From NCBI GenBank assembly GCA_038210135.1, contig JBBQWZ010000002.1, positions 186,001-250,000 of the forward strand: a stretch of 64,000 nucleotides of DNA, in the 5' to 3' direction. This stretch comes from JBBQWZ01 sp038210135 (GTDB lineage: Bacteria > Acidobacteriota > Terriglobia > Bryobacterales > Bryobacteraceae). Positions 35,101 to 44,485 of the stretch are shown piece by piece. Each line of letters begins with the position of its first letter. The first letter of the stretch is position 1. The position numbers and the translations under genes were made by a program. The notes beneath the pieces were generated by a model that worked only from the letters and a program-made list of their open reading frames with translations, ran no database searches and was not told where the DNA came from.

Positions 35101-36062
35101 CGGAACTCTGTCCGCTCACGCGTTGGCGAATCGGTGGCGTCACGACGTCCGCAGTCGACACCGACGTTCCGGCAATTCCGACTTTCGGTTTATCGCCGAC
35201 TGGCCAAGGAATGGTGGAGCTGGTGAGCATCAGTTTCGCGGATCTGACGCAAACGCGGACCGTGAGCGCCGGGACTTTGAGTTTGTATTCCTGGGACGAG
35301 TTGAACAGTCCGTCCGACAAGCAGTTGGCTGGCGATGTTACCGCGGCCGATACAGTTCTGAGTCTGAATACTTCCGGAACAGCCGCCGCCGGCGATTTGC
35401 TTCAGATCGACTCCGAAATTGTGGCGGTCGAATCGGTAGCGGCTGGCGGGCTGCAGTATACGGTGAGCCGGGGTTCTCACTCCACCGCAAGCGCGGCGCA
35501 TACGGCGGCGACTCCGATCTATAACTTGGCGCGAAGCGTAACGATTGTGCCGTTCGCTAAGGACTTCTTCGGAAGCCAGGCGAGCGGAAGTTATGGTTAT
35601 CCGATATTTCTGCCGCACGCTAGAATCGCGGCAGCGGAACTTTTCGTGACCAATTCGCGCGGCAACAGCGACGTGCGGCGAGTGAATTTCACGAGTTTCA
35701 CCGACATTGGTCTGCGGACACTTTCGGGTGGGCAGATTTCGTTGCAGCTAGAAGGATACCTGGCGATCCAGGATGATGCCGTTCCGGCGGTCCTGATGGA
35801 GGACGCGCACGCCGTCCGCGATGTGTACGCCGTCGTCAGATCCGCTCCAAGCGGAGGGCTAATTTCTTTGCAACTGACCATGGATGGAAACGCATACTGC
35901 ACTTTGACTATCGCCGATGGCGCCACTACGTCGAACGTCGTCAACGGATTCGGCCTGCCGCCGCTCAACGCTGGAGCGAAGATTTCCCTCCATGTCAAAA
36001 CGGTGCCGCAGGCGGCGGGTTCCCTACCAGGCGGCGACTTGACCGTGATCGTGCGTCTCTAA
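32133..36062 (+). CDS. Tail hub/tip protein with four-Cys (probable Fe-S) domain and C-terminal beta modules
   Basis: 1309 aa. Residues 1-240 match the lambda gpL/DUF2163 type, with Cys156, Cys185, Cys207 and Cys214 followed by RRFGGVEFVP; comparable Cys sets bind an Fe-S cluster in lambda gpL. Residues ~240-690 have gpJ-like hub features (YNDFVPLVYGTAWYQPP; ITAQWHSDDWYT). After ~700 come Fn3/Ig-like domains (GKTVYYALSSVDANGSEGK), a PPDENFDHANFYWR linker and further beta modules. L-like and J-like parts in one chain are the notable feature. Confidence 0.8.
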   Translation: MQTIDDVKQLVVTETPLFLFECTLVDGRVERWSTHRVSFEGELHAARILQHNLFEWQANSGEGTDSTAKVAITLANADSYFSEIERNVGWKGAKLTARFVFFNLATGVAATESRVLFRGISNPPEDITESTLRLSFTNRLNLQRVTLPEVRISRRCTWQFPATPAQRQEALDGGARGKFSALFRCGYSAGLPNGKGTPNGGAPFDSCDYSRTQCVERGMFDQDSTSQVTRRFGGVEFVPASVLVRSYGESGTHVSPVIDNEARYNDFVPLVYGTAWYQPPVVMGRNDGNLTRIEVLLSMGEIHDVLKVIVNNIEIPEGQAGADMTATGWYNVVHSGTRGGAFNMDFRNAGGNPVGDPYGSMAFLSVVVPNRVQNGTTNPRIQVLLEGLKLARYDEGGARRDEVFTNNPAWVLLDVLRRSGWTEVEIDLGSFAKTAAYCEEAVASTDMNGNATSIPRFQCNLVVSKKRSAAELVKGIRGGAAIILSYGNGGLLQARPECTLAIQQASKPTGSNATEVMAGGWPAYEFSDGSAAFSGILRKSNGAPTLRLRARAAADSPNRYSVEFQDEFNEYQQDSLSLIDAEDLARDGQEVSAPLAAIGIPNFDQATRLIELALDKSIRGNTFAEFETSVRGIGLTPGDLITLTYAKEGLLRQPMRIVRVAPGSNYETVTITAQWHSDDWYTAGGADSAGGRRSAGSSVGLPRPLVGDVVDDEGVVQFSITESALASSDGIYGIRLSCGFVPPATPGAAGLPIPLLSLRATIQNAGGALPGGKTVYYALSSVDANGSEGKLSFSVKAKVPTGTDTNQVVLNALSFAPGTATFRVYRGNSPNQMLRLATDVPVAAQFTDTGASTPELVGPPDENFDHANFYWRVELQPGEAVNVHSATSVGNSELTMLENDFRGATVRLSKGKGSGQERTILGNSTVALSVAPAWDVEPDSTSRFTIAESSWKFGAISDASPVEFDVPNRKDATVHISGRAANSHDKECSPELCPLTRWRIGGVTTSAVDTDVPAIPTFGLSPTGQGMVELVSISFADLTQTRTVSAGTLSLYSWDELNSPSDKQLAGDVTAADTVLSLNTSGTAAAGDLLQIDSEIVAVESVAAGGLQYTVSRGSHSTASAAHTAATPIYNLARSVTIVPFAKDFFGSQASGSYGYPIFLPHARIAAAELFVTNSRGNSDVRRVNFTSFTDIGLRTLSGGQISLQLEGYLAIQDDAVPAVLMEDAHAVRDVYAVVRSAPSGGLISLQLTMDGNAYCTLTIADGATTSNVVNGFGLPPLNAGAKISLHVKTVPQAAGSLPGGDLTVIVRL

Positions 36063-36072
36063 GGCGAACTCC

Positions 36073-38844
36073 ATGGCAGAATCGATCAACAAACTTCAAC
36101 CAAACCGTGACTTGCAGTGTTATTTCCTTCGACCTTCGGCGATCGCTGCGATGAGCGGAGCGACTGAGAACGGCTTCACAGTTTCCGGAACCTGGCGCCA
36201 ACAATTTGACTGGGCTGTTGTCGAGTGGAATCGCGACAACGTCTTCGAGCATCCCGCATTCCGATATTTGCCAGACGGGGATTTGAGCGGCCTTCAGCTC
36301 AGCTATGAAGAAACACGGACAAATTGTATTGGAATGGATTCGGATTTATATCCGGTCGTAGACTGGCCTTCGCTTCGCATTTGGGCGACCCCGGATGAGG
36401 GAGCAGAAGACGTCTACTATGTGAATCTTCGTGATCATGCTACGCCGATCGCGGGCGCATATCACACTGCCTATGCCGATTTCACGTTACAAGGCACTGC
36501 GACAGGCGGCAACATCATCGGCATTGAATTTCTCGGGCAGCATCACACCTATACGCTATACGGCGCTGACACTCTCGCGACCGCAGCGCAAGCGATTGTG
36601 GACAGCGTGAATGCGTTTTCGCCGGTGATGCGCGCGACACTGATCGGATCGACAATACGGCTGTACTTCGCGGGGTCGTCTGGCGGAACAAAATCCGAGC
36701 TTGCGGATTCGAAATCGGGTACGAACGGCAATCGCGTCGGCGCGTACACGTACGCTTCCGCAGGATCCACTTTGAGCTGGGACATCGATTGGGCGAACCT
36801 GGCGCACGGCACTTCGCCAACGAAGTGGCGCGTCTCACTCAATTTTGACGGTCTGAAAGACAACCAAACCACGCCTCGCACCATTCCTACCAACCGGATT
36901 CGTAAGCTTCGCTGGACCTATTCGACAGCATTGCAGGATCAGCCTTTCGCTCGCAGTGAATTCGCTGTTGTCGTTTCGAACTGGAATGTGACCGGATCCG
37001 GTCGAAGTCAGTTAGTGGCAGGTTTTGGGAGCAGGCGGATCCAAAGCGACGACCGATCGATTGCCTACACGGCTTCATGGACAAAATCGGCGGGCAACTT
37101 TTCAGGGGGCAATATTCATTTGACCCACGCTTCCGGCGCAGCCGCCCAGGCAGTTTACCGGACGAATCAGACGCATTCCCTCTACCTGGGAACGAGGTTG
37201 ATACCCAATGGCGGGAAGGTCGATGTGACAGTGGACGGCGCCCTCGCATTGACGCAAGATTTGGCCCTCGCTGGCGAGGACGTCTTAGTCCGGCGACTGG
37301 TTGGAACGTATGGTGCCGGGACGCATGCCGTTTCCGTGGCGTATGCCGGCCCCGACGGACGGGACCTTTACTTCGATTTCCTCGAAATCGCGAACCCAAG
37401 CAGCGAATTGCCTGTTCCAAAGGCCGAGGCGAAGATTACGCTCGCTACCGACTGGGACACCGACCATTCCATTTCACTTCCAGCGGAGCGGACTGCGTGG
37501 ATGGTCAAATCGTTGGGCTTTCACGGCCGCGCGAATCATTATGTAGGTGCCCTATGGTTTTACGAACTGGTGCGCGCGGGTCACGAGTATGCTTCTGCCG
37601 CCGTTGCCTTTTCTGGAGCACCTACGCCCAGTCAAAGCATTTCGCTAACGATTGGGCGCTCAGATGGCCCGACTACAACCACGCTCTCGCATTTGATTCA
37701 CGCCGGAGACACGTCGGCTACCATCGCTCGCGCGTTTGCGATTGAAATCAATGGCGGCTATACGGCGATCCGCGCTTCGGTCAGCGGAAGCGAACTGACC
37801 ATCTGGTCGCGAACGATGGGCGCCGACGGAAATCGGTTAACCCTGCAAGGCTCTTCTACGGATCCCGCCTTCATTGTGACAGTTCCTTCGAACAGCTTCG
37901 GTGGTGGAATCGACGGCGACTGGAGAACGGATACGTCGGCGAGTCCGGCTCTCAATCGCGCGGCTCGCGATTGGAGTCAAGCCTACTTCGCCGCTCTGCA
38001 CGGGTATGGGATCGACTGCGCTGCCGCATTCAGTATGGAATTGCAACACGCGGATCCGGGAATCGCCGCCGGCCTGGCGCAGCGCGGACCCGCCGGCGAT
38101 CCGATCCTTTTGCCGACTCCCGCTGTTCAAACTAATTTTTCGCCGACGAGCCGGAATTTCTGGAAGCGCGTATACGCCGATATGGCCGCACTGCAGAGCG
38201 CCGCGGGTCACATTCCTTATCTGCAATTCGGTGAGGTACAGTGGTGGTATTTTCCGACGGACGGACTGGGTGGCATGTATTCCGGAATGCCATTCTATGA
38301 TGAATGGACGAAGGCTGAATTCGCGAGTCGATACGGCCGTCCACTCACGACGTTCACGACAAATTCTTCGGATCCAACGGAGCATTCCGTGGACTGCTCT
38401 TTCCTCGCGCAATGTATTTCCGACTTCACGACAACGATCATCGGCTTCGTCCGCGAGACGAATTCCAACGCGCGTTTTGAAGTCCTGTATCCCACCGACG
38501 TAAACCAGACAGCATTCAACCAGGCCATCAATTTTGCGGCCGGCGCCTGGACCGCCGCCAACCTGGCTTGTCTCAAGACTGAGAGCTTCGGCTTTACATT
38601 AAATCGCGATTTGAAAGCGAGCGCTACGACGATCGGGTTCGGTCCAGAACATGGCTTTTCGCGGTCTGCCCGAAGCCACCTTGTCGGTATTGGAGACGCG
38701 ACCACCGGCTGGCGAAAAGAAGTTCGCATGGCGATCGGCGCCGGATTCGAATCGGTGGTGCTCTTCGCACTCGATCAGTTCTGCCTGATCGGCTATGAAG
38801 TTCCGCTGAAGCCAGGGATGCGGCGCGGCTTGTTTATGGCCTAG
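36073..38844 (+). CDS. Large tail-tip/fibre protein with glycosidase-like TIM-barrel C-terminus
   Basis: 923 aa, starting 10 nt after the hub gene. N-terminal ~300 residues are beta-rich and include two domains of similar style (VNLRDHATPIAGAYH; TATGGNIIGIEFLG). The last ~330 residues contain LNRAARDWSQAYFAALHGYGID, YLQFGEVQWWYFP, ARFEVLYPTDVN and LKTESFGFTLNRDL, like a glycoside-hydrolase TIM barrel; acids in FGEVQ and KTESF are catalytic candidates. Likely cuts or binds cell-surface polysaccharide. It is the last virion gene. Confidence 0.7.
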   Translation: MAESINKLQPNRDLQCYFLRPSAIAAMSGATENGFTVSGTWRQQFDWAVVEWNRDNVFEHPAFRYLPDGDLSGLQLSYEETRTNCIGMDSDLYPVVDWPSLRIWATPDEGAEDVYYVNLRDHATPIAGAYHTAYADFTLQGTATGGNIIGIEFLGQHHTYTLYGADTLATAAQAIVDSVNAFSPVMRATLIGSTIRLYFAGSSGGTKSELADSKSGTNGNRVGAYTYASAGSTLSWDIDWANLAHGTSPTKWRVSLNFDGLKDNQTTPRTIPTNRIRKLRWTYSTALQDQPFARSEFAVVVSNWNVTGSGRSQLVAGFGSRRIQSDDRSIAYTASWTKSAGNFSGGNIHLTHASGAAAQAVYRTNQTHSLYLGTRLIPNGGKVDVTVDGALALTQDLALAGEDVLVRRLVGTYGAGTHAVSVAYAGPDGRDLYFDFLEIANPSSELPVPKAEAKITLATDWDTDHSISLPAERTAWMVKSLGFHGRANHYVGALWFYELVRAGHEYASAAVAFSGAPTPSQSISLTIGRSDGPTTTTLSHLIHAGDTSATIARAFAIEINGGYTAIRASVSGSELTIWSRTMGADGNRLTLQGSSTDPAFIVTVPSNSFGGGIDGDWRTDTSASPALNRAARDWSQAYFAALHGYGIDCAAAFSMELQHADPGIAAGLAQRGPAGDPILLPTPAVQTNFSPTSRNFWKRVYADMAALQSAAGHIPYLQFGEVQWWYFPTDGLGGMYSGMPFYDEWTKAEFASRYGRPLTTFTTNSSDPTEHSVDCSFLAQCISDFTTTIIGFVRETNSNARFEVLYPTDVNQTAFNQAINFAAGAWTAANLACLKTESFGFTLNRDLKASATTIGFGPEHGFSRSARSHLVGIGDATTGWRKEVRMAIGAGFESVVLFALDQFCLIGYEVPLKPGMRRGLFMA

Positions 38845-38861
38845 GTTGTTACACTGGCTGC

Positions 38862-40058
38862 TTGTTGCAGGTCCAAAGCGTCTCAAAAGTCTATTCGCTC
38901 TATGCATCGCCAGGGGACCGGCTTTGGCAGAATCTTCGTGGAGCCAGCGATCCGGCGCAGGAATTCTGGGCGCTCCGCGATGTGAGCCTGAGCGTCGCAC
39001 GCGGTGAGGTGCTGGGCGTCGTAGGCCCGAACGGCAGCGGCAAGAGCACCCTCCTTCAGATCGTTTCCGGAATTCTTCAACCCACCAGAGGCCGCGTTGT
39101 CACCGAAGGACGCATTGCCGCCCTGCTTGAGCTCGGCGCCGGATTTAACCCGGAATTCAGCGGCCGCGAGAACGTCTTCATCAACGGCGAAATCCTGGGA
39201 ATGTCGCGCGAGCAAGTGACGCGCGTGTTCGATCGGATCGCAGAATTTGCGGATATCGGCGAATTTCTGGAGCGGCCGGTGAAAGAATATTCGAGCGGCA
39301 TGTACGTTCGCCTGGCTTTCGCCACCGCGATTCACGTCGAACCGGAAATCCTGATCGTGGACGAAGCTCTCTCGGTCGGCGATGCCATCTTCGCCAATCG
39401 GTGCATCCAAAAATTTGAGCAGTTGAAGGAACGGGGCGTTTCGATTCTTTTCGTCTCCCACGATCTCGGCCTGGTTAAGCGTCTGTGCGACCGCGCGGTG
39501 CTGCTGCTACGCGGTCGCGTGGCCGCCGAAGGGTCGCCGAACGATGTGGTCAATCGCTACGCCGCCATGGTCAGCGGAACCGCGGAAGAAACCGAGACTG
39601 GAATCGCCGGCGGAGCACGTCACGGAGATCGCACCACGGAAATCACGGCTTGCGTGCTCGAAGGCCGGCAAGGAGAAACCCGCACTCTCCAATCCGACGA
39701 AGCGGTGACGATTCGCCTGACAGGCAAGTGCACCCATAACGTGGACGGCGTCGTTGCGGGGATCCTGATCCGCAATCGAATCGGCGTGGACGTATTCGGA
39801 ACGAACACTCACGTGGAACACCTCGATTCGGGTCCGTTTCAGACGGGCGAGACGTTCGAGGTCGAGTTTACGTTCGATTGCTCGCTGGCGCGAGGGGAAT
39901 ATACACTTACGGTTGCCACGCAGCACCCCGACGGCCGCAGTCAGGATTGGCACGACGATGCGCTCCTTTTTCAAGTGGTGAACGAGCGAGCCATTGCGGG
40001 GGTTGCGGATCTTCGCGCTCGTGCGACGATGCTTCGGACAGAACGACGGAAGGGATAA
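38862..40058 (+). CDS. Wzt-like polysaccharide ABC exporter ATPase with C-terminal sugar-binding domain
   Basis: 398 aa. ATPase: Walker A GPNGSGKST, family-specific LELGAGFNPEFSGRENVF, signature YSSGMYVRLAF, Walker B ILIVDEAL, H-loop SHD. Residues ~255-385 form the Wzt C-terminal beta-sandwich that recognises the capped glycan. Start is TTG (two in a row), with TGT-TACACT ending 6 nt upstream and no Shine-Dalgarno. It follows the last virion gene by 17 bp; the Wzm permease partner is absent. Confidence 0.88.
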   Translation: MLQVQSVSKVYSLYASPGDRLWQNLRGASDPAQEFWALRDVSLSVARGEVLGVVGPNGSGKSTLLQIVSGILQPTRGRVVTEGRIAALLELGAGFNPEFSGRENVFINGEILGMSREQVTRVFDRIAEFADIGEFLERPVKEYSSGMYVRLAFATAIHVEPEILIVDEALSVGDAIFANRCIQKFEQLKERGVSILFVSHDLGLVKRLCDRAVLLLRGRVAAEGSPNDVVNRYAAMVSGTAEETETGIAGGARHGDRTTEITACVLEGRQGETRTLQSDEAVTIRLTGKCTHNVDGVVAGILIRNRIGVDVFGTNTHVEHLDSGPFQTGETFEVEFTFDCSLARGEYTLTVATQHPDGRSQDWHDDALLFQVVNERAIAGVADLRARATMLRTERRKG

Positions 40059-40072
40059 GCCAACCAGTGGAA

Positions 40073-41535
<1,463 letters not shown>

Positions 41536-41539
<4 letters not shown>

Positions 41540-42705
41540 ATCTCTCTGCAATACAAAAAGCTCTGCGCGCGGAGCAGTTGGACGGATGGTTGTTCTTCGA
41601 TCATCATCAGCGCGATCCGTTGGCCTACCGGGTTCTGAACTTGAAACCGCCAGGGCCCGTTACGCGGCGATGGTATTACTTTATTCCCGCAAGCGGAGAA
41701 CCGCGCGGATTGATGCACCGCATCGAATCCGAAGTACTGCTTGGCTTGGCTGGAACTCACGATACCTACTCAAGTTGGGGATCGCAGATTGAAAAGCTGG
41801 GGACGCTGCTCGCCGGCGCGAAGAAAGTCGCCATGCAGTATTCGCCGAACTGCGCCATCTTCACGCTCTCGATGGTCGATGCCGGAACCATGGAGCTCAT
41901 CCGTGGTCTCGGCGTCGATGTGGTTTCCTCCGCCAACCTCATACAGGAATTTGAGGCGCGCTGGACTCCTGCGCAATTCGAAAGCCACATCGAAGCCGGC
42001 CGTCGCGTGGACGCGGTCCGCCATGCCGCTTTTGCTCTGATTAGCGAGAAAACGCGGGCCGGCGCCGACGTCAACGAATACGAAGTCCAGCAATTCATCC
42101 GGCAGCAATTCGCTGCAAAGGGCATGGTCACGGATCACGGCCCGATAGTAGGCGTTAACGAGAACGCTTCGAATCCGCACTATGAACCCTCGGCGGAAGT
42201 GTGGAAACCGATCCGGCGCGGCGATGGCGTCCTGATCGATCTTTGGGCCAAGCTCGACCAGCCGGACAGCGTCTACTACGACATCACCTGGACCGGCTTC
42301 TGCGGCGACAACCCACCTGAGGAATATCAAAACATTTTCGACGTGGTTACCGGCGGGCGTAACGCCGCCATCGACCGCGTCAAGAAAGCCTGCTCAGCAG
42401 GAGACCCGCTATGCGGGTTTGAAGTGGACGACGCCGCGCGAGGCTTCATCGCAGCCGCCGGATATGCCGACTACTTCGTCCATCGTACTGGCCACTCGAT
42501 CGGAACCGAAGTCCACGGCGCGGGGGCGAACATGGACAATCTGGAAACTCACGACGAGCGTCGGGTGACGCCTTCGACTTGTTTCTCGATCGAACCAGGA
42601 GTGTACTTGCCGAAATTCGGTGTGCGGTCGGAGATCAATATGTTCATTGAAGAGCATGGAGCCCAAGTCACCGGCGAAATGCAGGAAAAACTGCTGCTGC
42701 TCTGA
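41536..42705 (+). CDS. M24-family (Xaa-Pro aminopeptidase-like) metallopeptidase
   Basis: 389 aa. Creatinase-like N-domain then pita-bread domain with metal ligands in IDLWAKLD, YYDITWTG, TGHSIGTEVHG, SIEPGVYLP and SEINM. Starts at TTG overlapping the transporter stop (TTGA) with a GGGGGG upstream, implying coupled translation: import peptides, then trim them, probably at X-Pro bonds. Confidence 0.88.
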
Positions 42706-42710
42706 GAACG

Positions 42711-44150
42711 ATGAAACACGCGATCGCGTCTCTCTTTCTGCTTGCTGCTTCGGCCGGGGCCAGCGTGGTCAGCTCCGAGATCCGCGGCAACGCAATCGTT
42801 CTCAAACTGACCGACGGCCAAGCGAGGTTGGATTGGCTGACTCCGGCGGCATTTCGCTGGACTCGCGTAAGCATGAGCGTCAGCTTGCCTTCCATCCTCG
42901 ACCGCGAACCGGTCGCGTTTACCCCTTCCGAACGCGATGGCTGGCTGCTCTTCGAGAATCGATATCTGCGCGTTGAAGTCAGCCGCTTCGACGCACACTT
43001 TCGCGTGTTCACCAGCGCCGGCCAGCTACTGCGAGACGATTCGATTGCGCCCAAGGAATTGCGTTGGGGTTCCGATTCGGCGTTCGTTTTGTCGAGCCTC
43101 GGCTATGGTGAATTCCGCCGCGGCGGATCTAGCGCGGGCGATCCAACGGAGCACTTGTTCTACTACGGACCCTCTCTCAAAGAGGTTCTCGAACAACACA
43201 TGTTGGCCGTAGGTCAACAGGACGGCCTGAGTCCAGATGTCGTCGAAGTGCTGACACCCGCGCAGCGCCCGCGTGAAACGGCCCCGCCGGCAAACGGACC
43301 GATCTCATCCTGGGGCGCCCTTCGCGATCTGGTTCGCCGCTTGATCGACGCGAGCATGACGGCGATCCTCTATCCGAGCGTCGATCTTCAGACCTTCTCC
43401 CATCTCATCCGTCCGAGAGCGGAACAACTCGCCGCCTTGCTGCCGGTCGTCGTGGACTCGCGCGCGCAAATGGCGCGATTGCCAGCGCGAGATACATGGA
43501 AGCCGTATTTGATCACGTACTTTCGCGAGGCTCGCGATCGCGGCTTTCCGTTACTTCGGCCGCTGATGCTGCAGTATCCCAAAGACTCGCAATCGCCGAA
43601 GATCGACGACGAGTTCCTGTTGGGAGATGAGATCCTGATCGCTCCCATTCTGTCCGACGACAAGCAGCGAACCCTGTATCTTCCCATGGGCAACTGGACC
43701 GACTTACGGACCAATCGCGAATACAAGGGCAGGCAAAACATCACCGTCGATGTGGCGCCAGATGCGATTCCGATCTTCGCCAAAAACGGATCCCTAGTGC
43801 CTCTTGCTAACGGAGCGACCATCGAGCTCCACTATTTTCCCAAACTCGGCAGCGAGTTCTTTCTCTGGGAGCCGGAGAAATCGGACATCTCGCAATTTCA
43901 CGCCAATCCGATCCTCGGAGACATTCTCCGCTTTGAATCAGAGGCAAAACTTGATCGCGTGTGCGAATGGATCGCGCACCATTACGCCGTTCCCAAAACC
44001 GTCAAAGACGCAAATTCGACGTACACGCAGGTGCTCGACCGCCGTCTGCTCAAGCCCGGAACATGGTTTCACGATCGCGAGCGGAGCAACCTTCACGTGA
44101 TGAGCCGCGCCACGGCGAACGGGGACGAAATCATCAACGTGGCATTCTAA
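42711..44150 (+). CDS. GH31 (alpha-glucosidase)-like protein lacking the catalytic barrel core
   Basis: 479 aa with signal peptide (AIASLFLLAASAGAS). N-terminal GH31 beta-sandwich ends with LFYYGPSLKEVLEQ, and the C-terminal part has IDDEFLLGDEILIAPIL, LYLPMGNWTDL and IPIFAKNGSLVPL, all GH31 hallmarks. Between them only ~130 residues remain instead of ~300-350, so the barrel strands carrying the nucleophile and acid Asp are missing. No frameshift is evident, so it is an intact but probably non-hydrolytic relative. Confidence 0.75.
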   Translation: MKHAIASLFLLAASAGASVVSSEIRGNAIVLKLTDGQARLDWLTPAAFRWTRVSMSVSLPSILDREPVAFTPSERDGWLLFENRYLRVEVSRFDAHFRVFTSAGQLLRDDSIAPKELRWGSDSAFVLSSLGYGEFRRGGSSAGDPTEHLFYYGPSLKEVLEQHMLAVGQQDGLSPDVVEVLTPAQRPRETAPPANGPISSWGALRDLVRRLIDASMTAILYPSVDLQTFSHLIRPRAEQLAALLPVVVDSRAQMARLPARDTWKPYLITYFREARDRGFPLLRPLMLQYPKDSQSPKIDDEFLLGDEILIAPILSDDKQRTLYLPMGNWTDLRTNREYKGRQNITVDVAPDAIPIFAKNGSLVPLANGATIELHYFPKLGSEFFLWEPEKSDISQFHANPILGDILRFESEAKLDRVCEWIAHHYAVPKTVKDANSTYTQVLDRRLLKPGTWFHDRERSNLHVMSRATANGDEIINVAF

Positions 44151-44156
44151 GGATCC

Positions 44157-44468
44157 ATGCTCGCTGAGATCAGGCGCGTCGTCGCGCGTATCCCAAAAGG
44201 CAAAGTCGCCACCTACGGCCAGGTCGCCGAAGTCGCCGGATTCGCCGGTGCCGCCCGGCAGGTTGCCTGGGCGCTCCACAACAACTCGCGCGGCATCCCG
44301 TGGCATCGCGTGCTCGGTGCGGGCGGAAACATCCGATTATCAGGCGAAAACGGGCTCGAGCAGCGAATCCGCCTGAAGGCGGAAGGCGTTGTCTTCCGCG
44401 GTGAGAAAGTGGATCTAACGAAATCCGGGTGGCAGACCACGAGCAAAAAACGACCATCCAAGAAGTAA
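44157..44468 (+). CDS. Alkyltransferase-like (ATL) DNA-damage recognition protein
   Basis: 103 aa, the size of ATL proteins. O6-alkylguanine transferase fold motifs (GKVATYGQVAEVAG, ARQVAWALHNN, RLSGENG), but the active-site Cys of PCHR is Trp in IPWHRV, as in E. coli YbaZ. ATLs bind O6-alkylguanine without repairing it and hand it to nucleotide excision repair. Confidence 0.92.
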   Translation: MLAEIRRVVARIPKGKVATYGQVAEVAGFAGAARQVAWALHNNSRGIPWHRVLGAGGNIRLSGENGLEQRIRLKAEGVVFRGEKVDLTKSGWQTTSKKRPSKK

Positions 44469-44485
44469 CGGATATCCTTGAGGGG

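Noticed and set aside
21631..38844. Tailocin (headless phage tail) interpretation
   Set aside because: Intact terminase, portal, scaffold and coat genes indicate DNA-filled heads.
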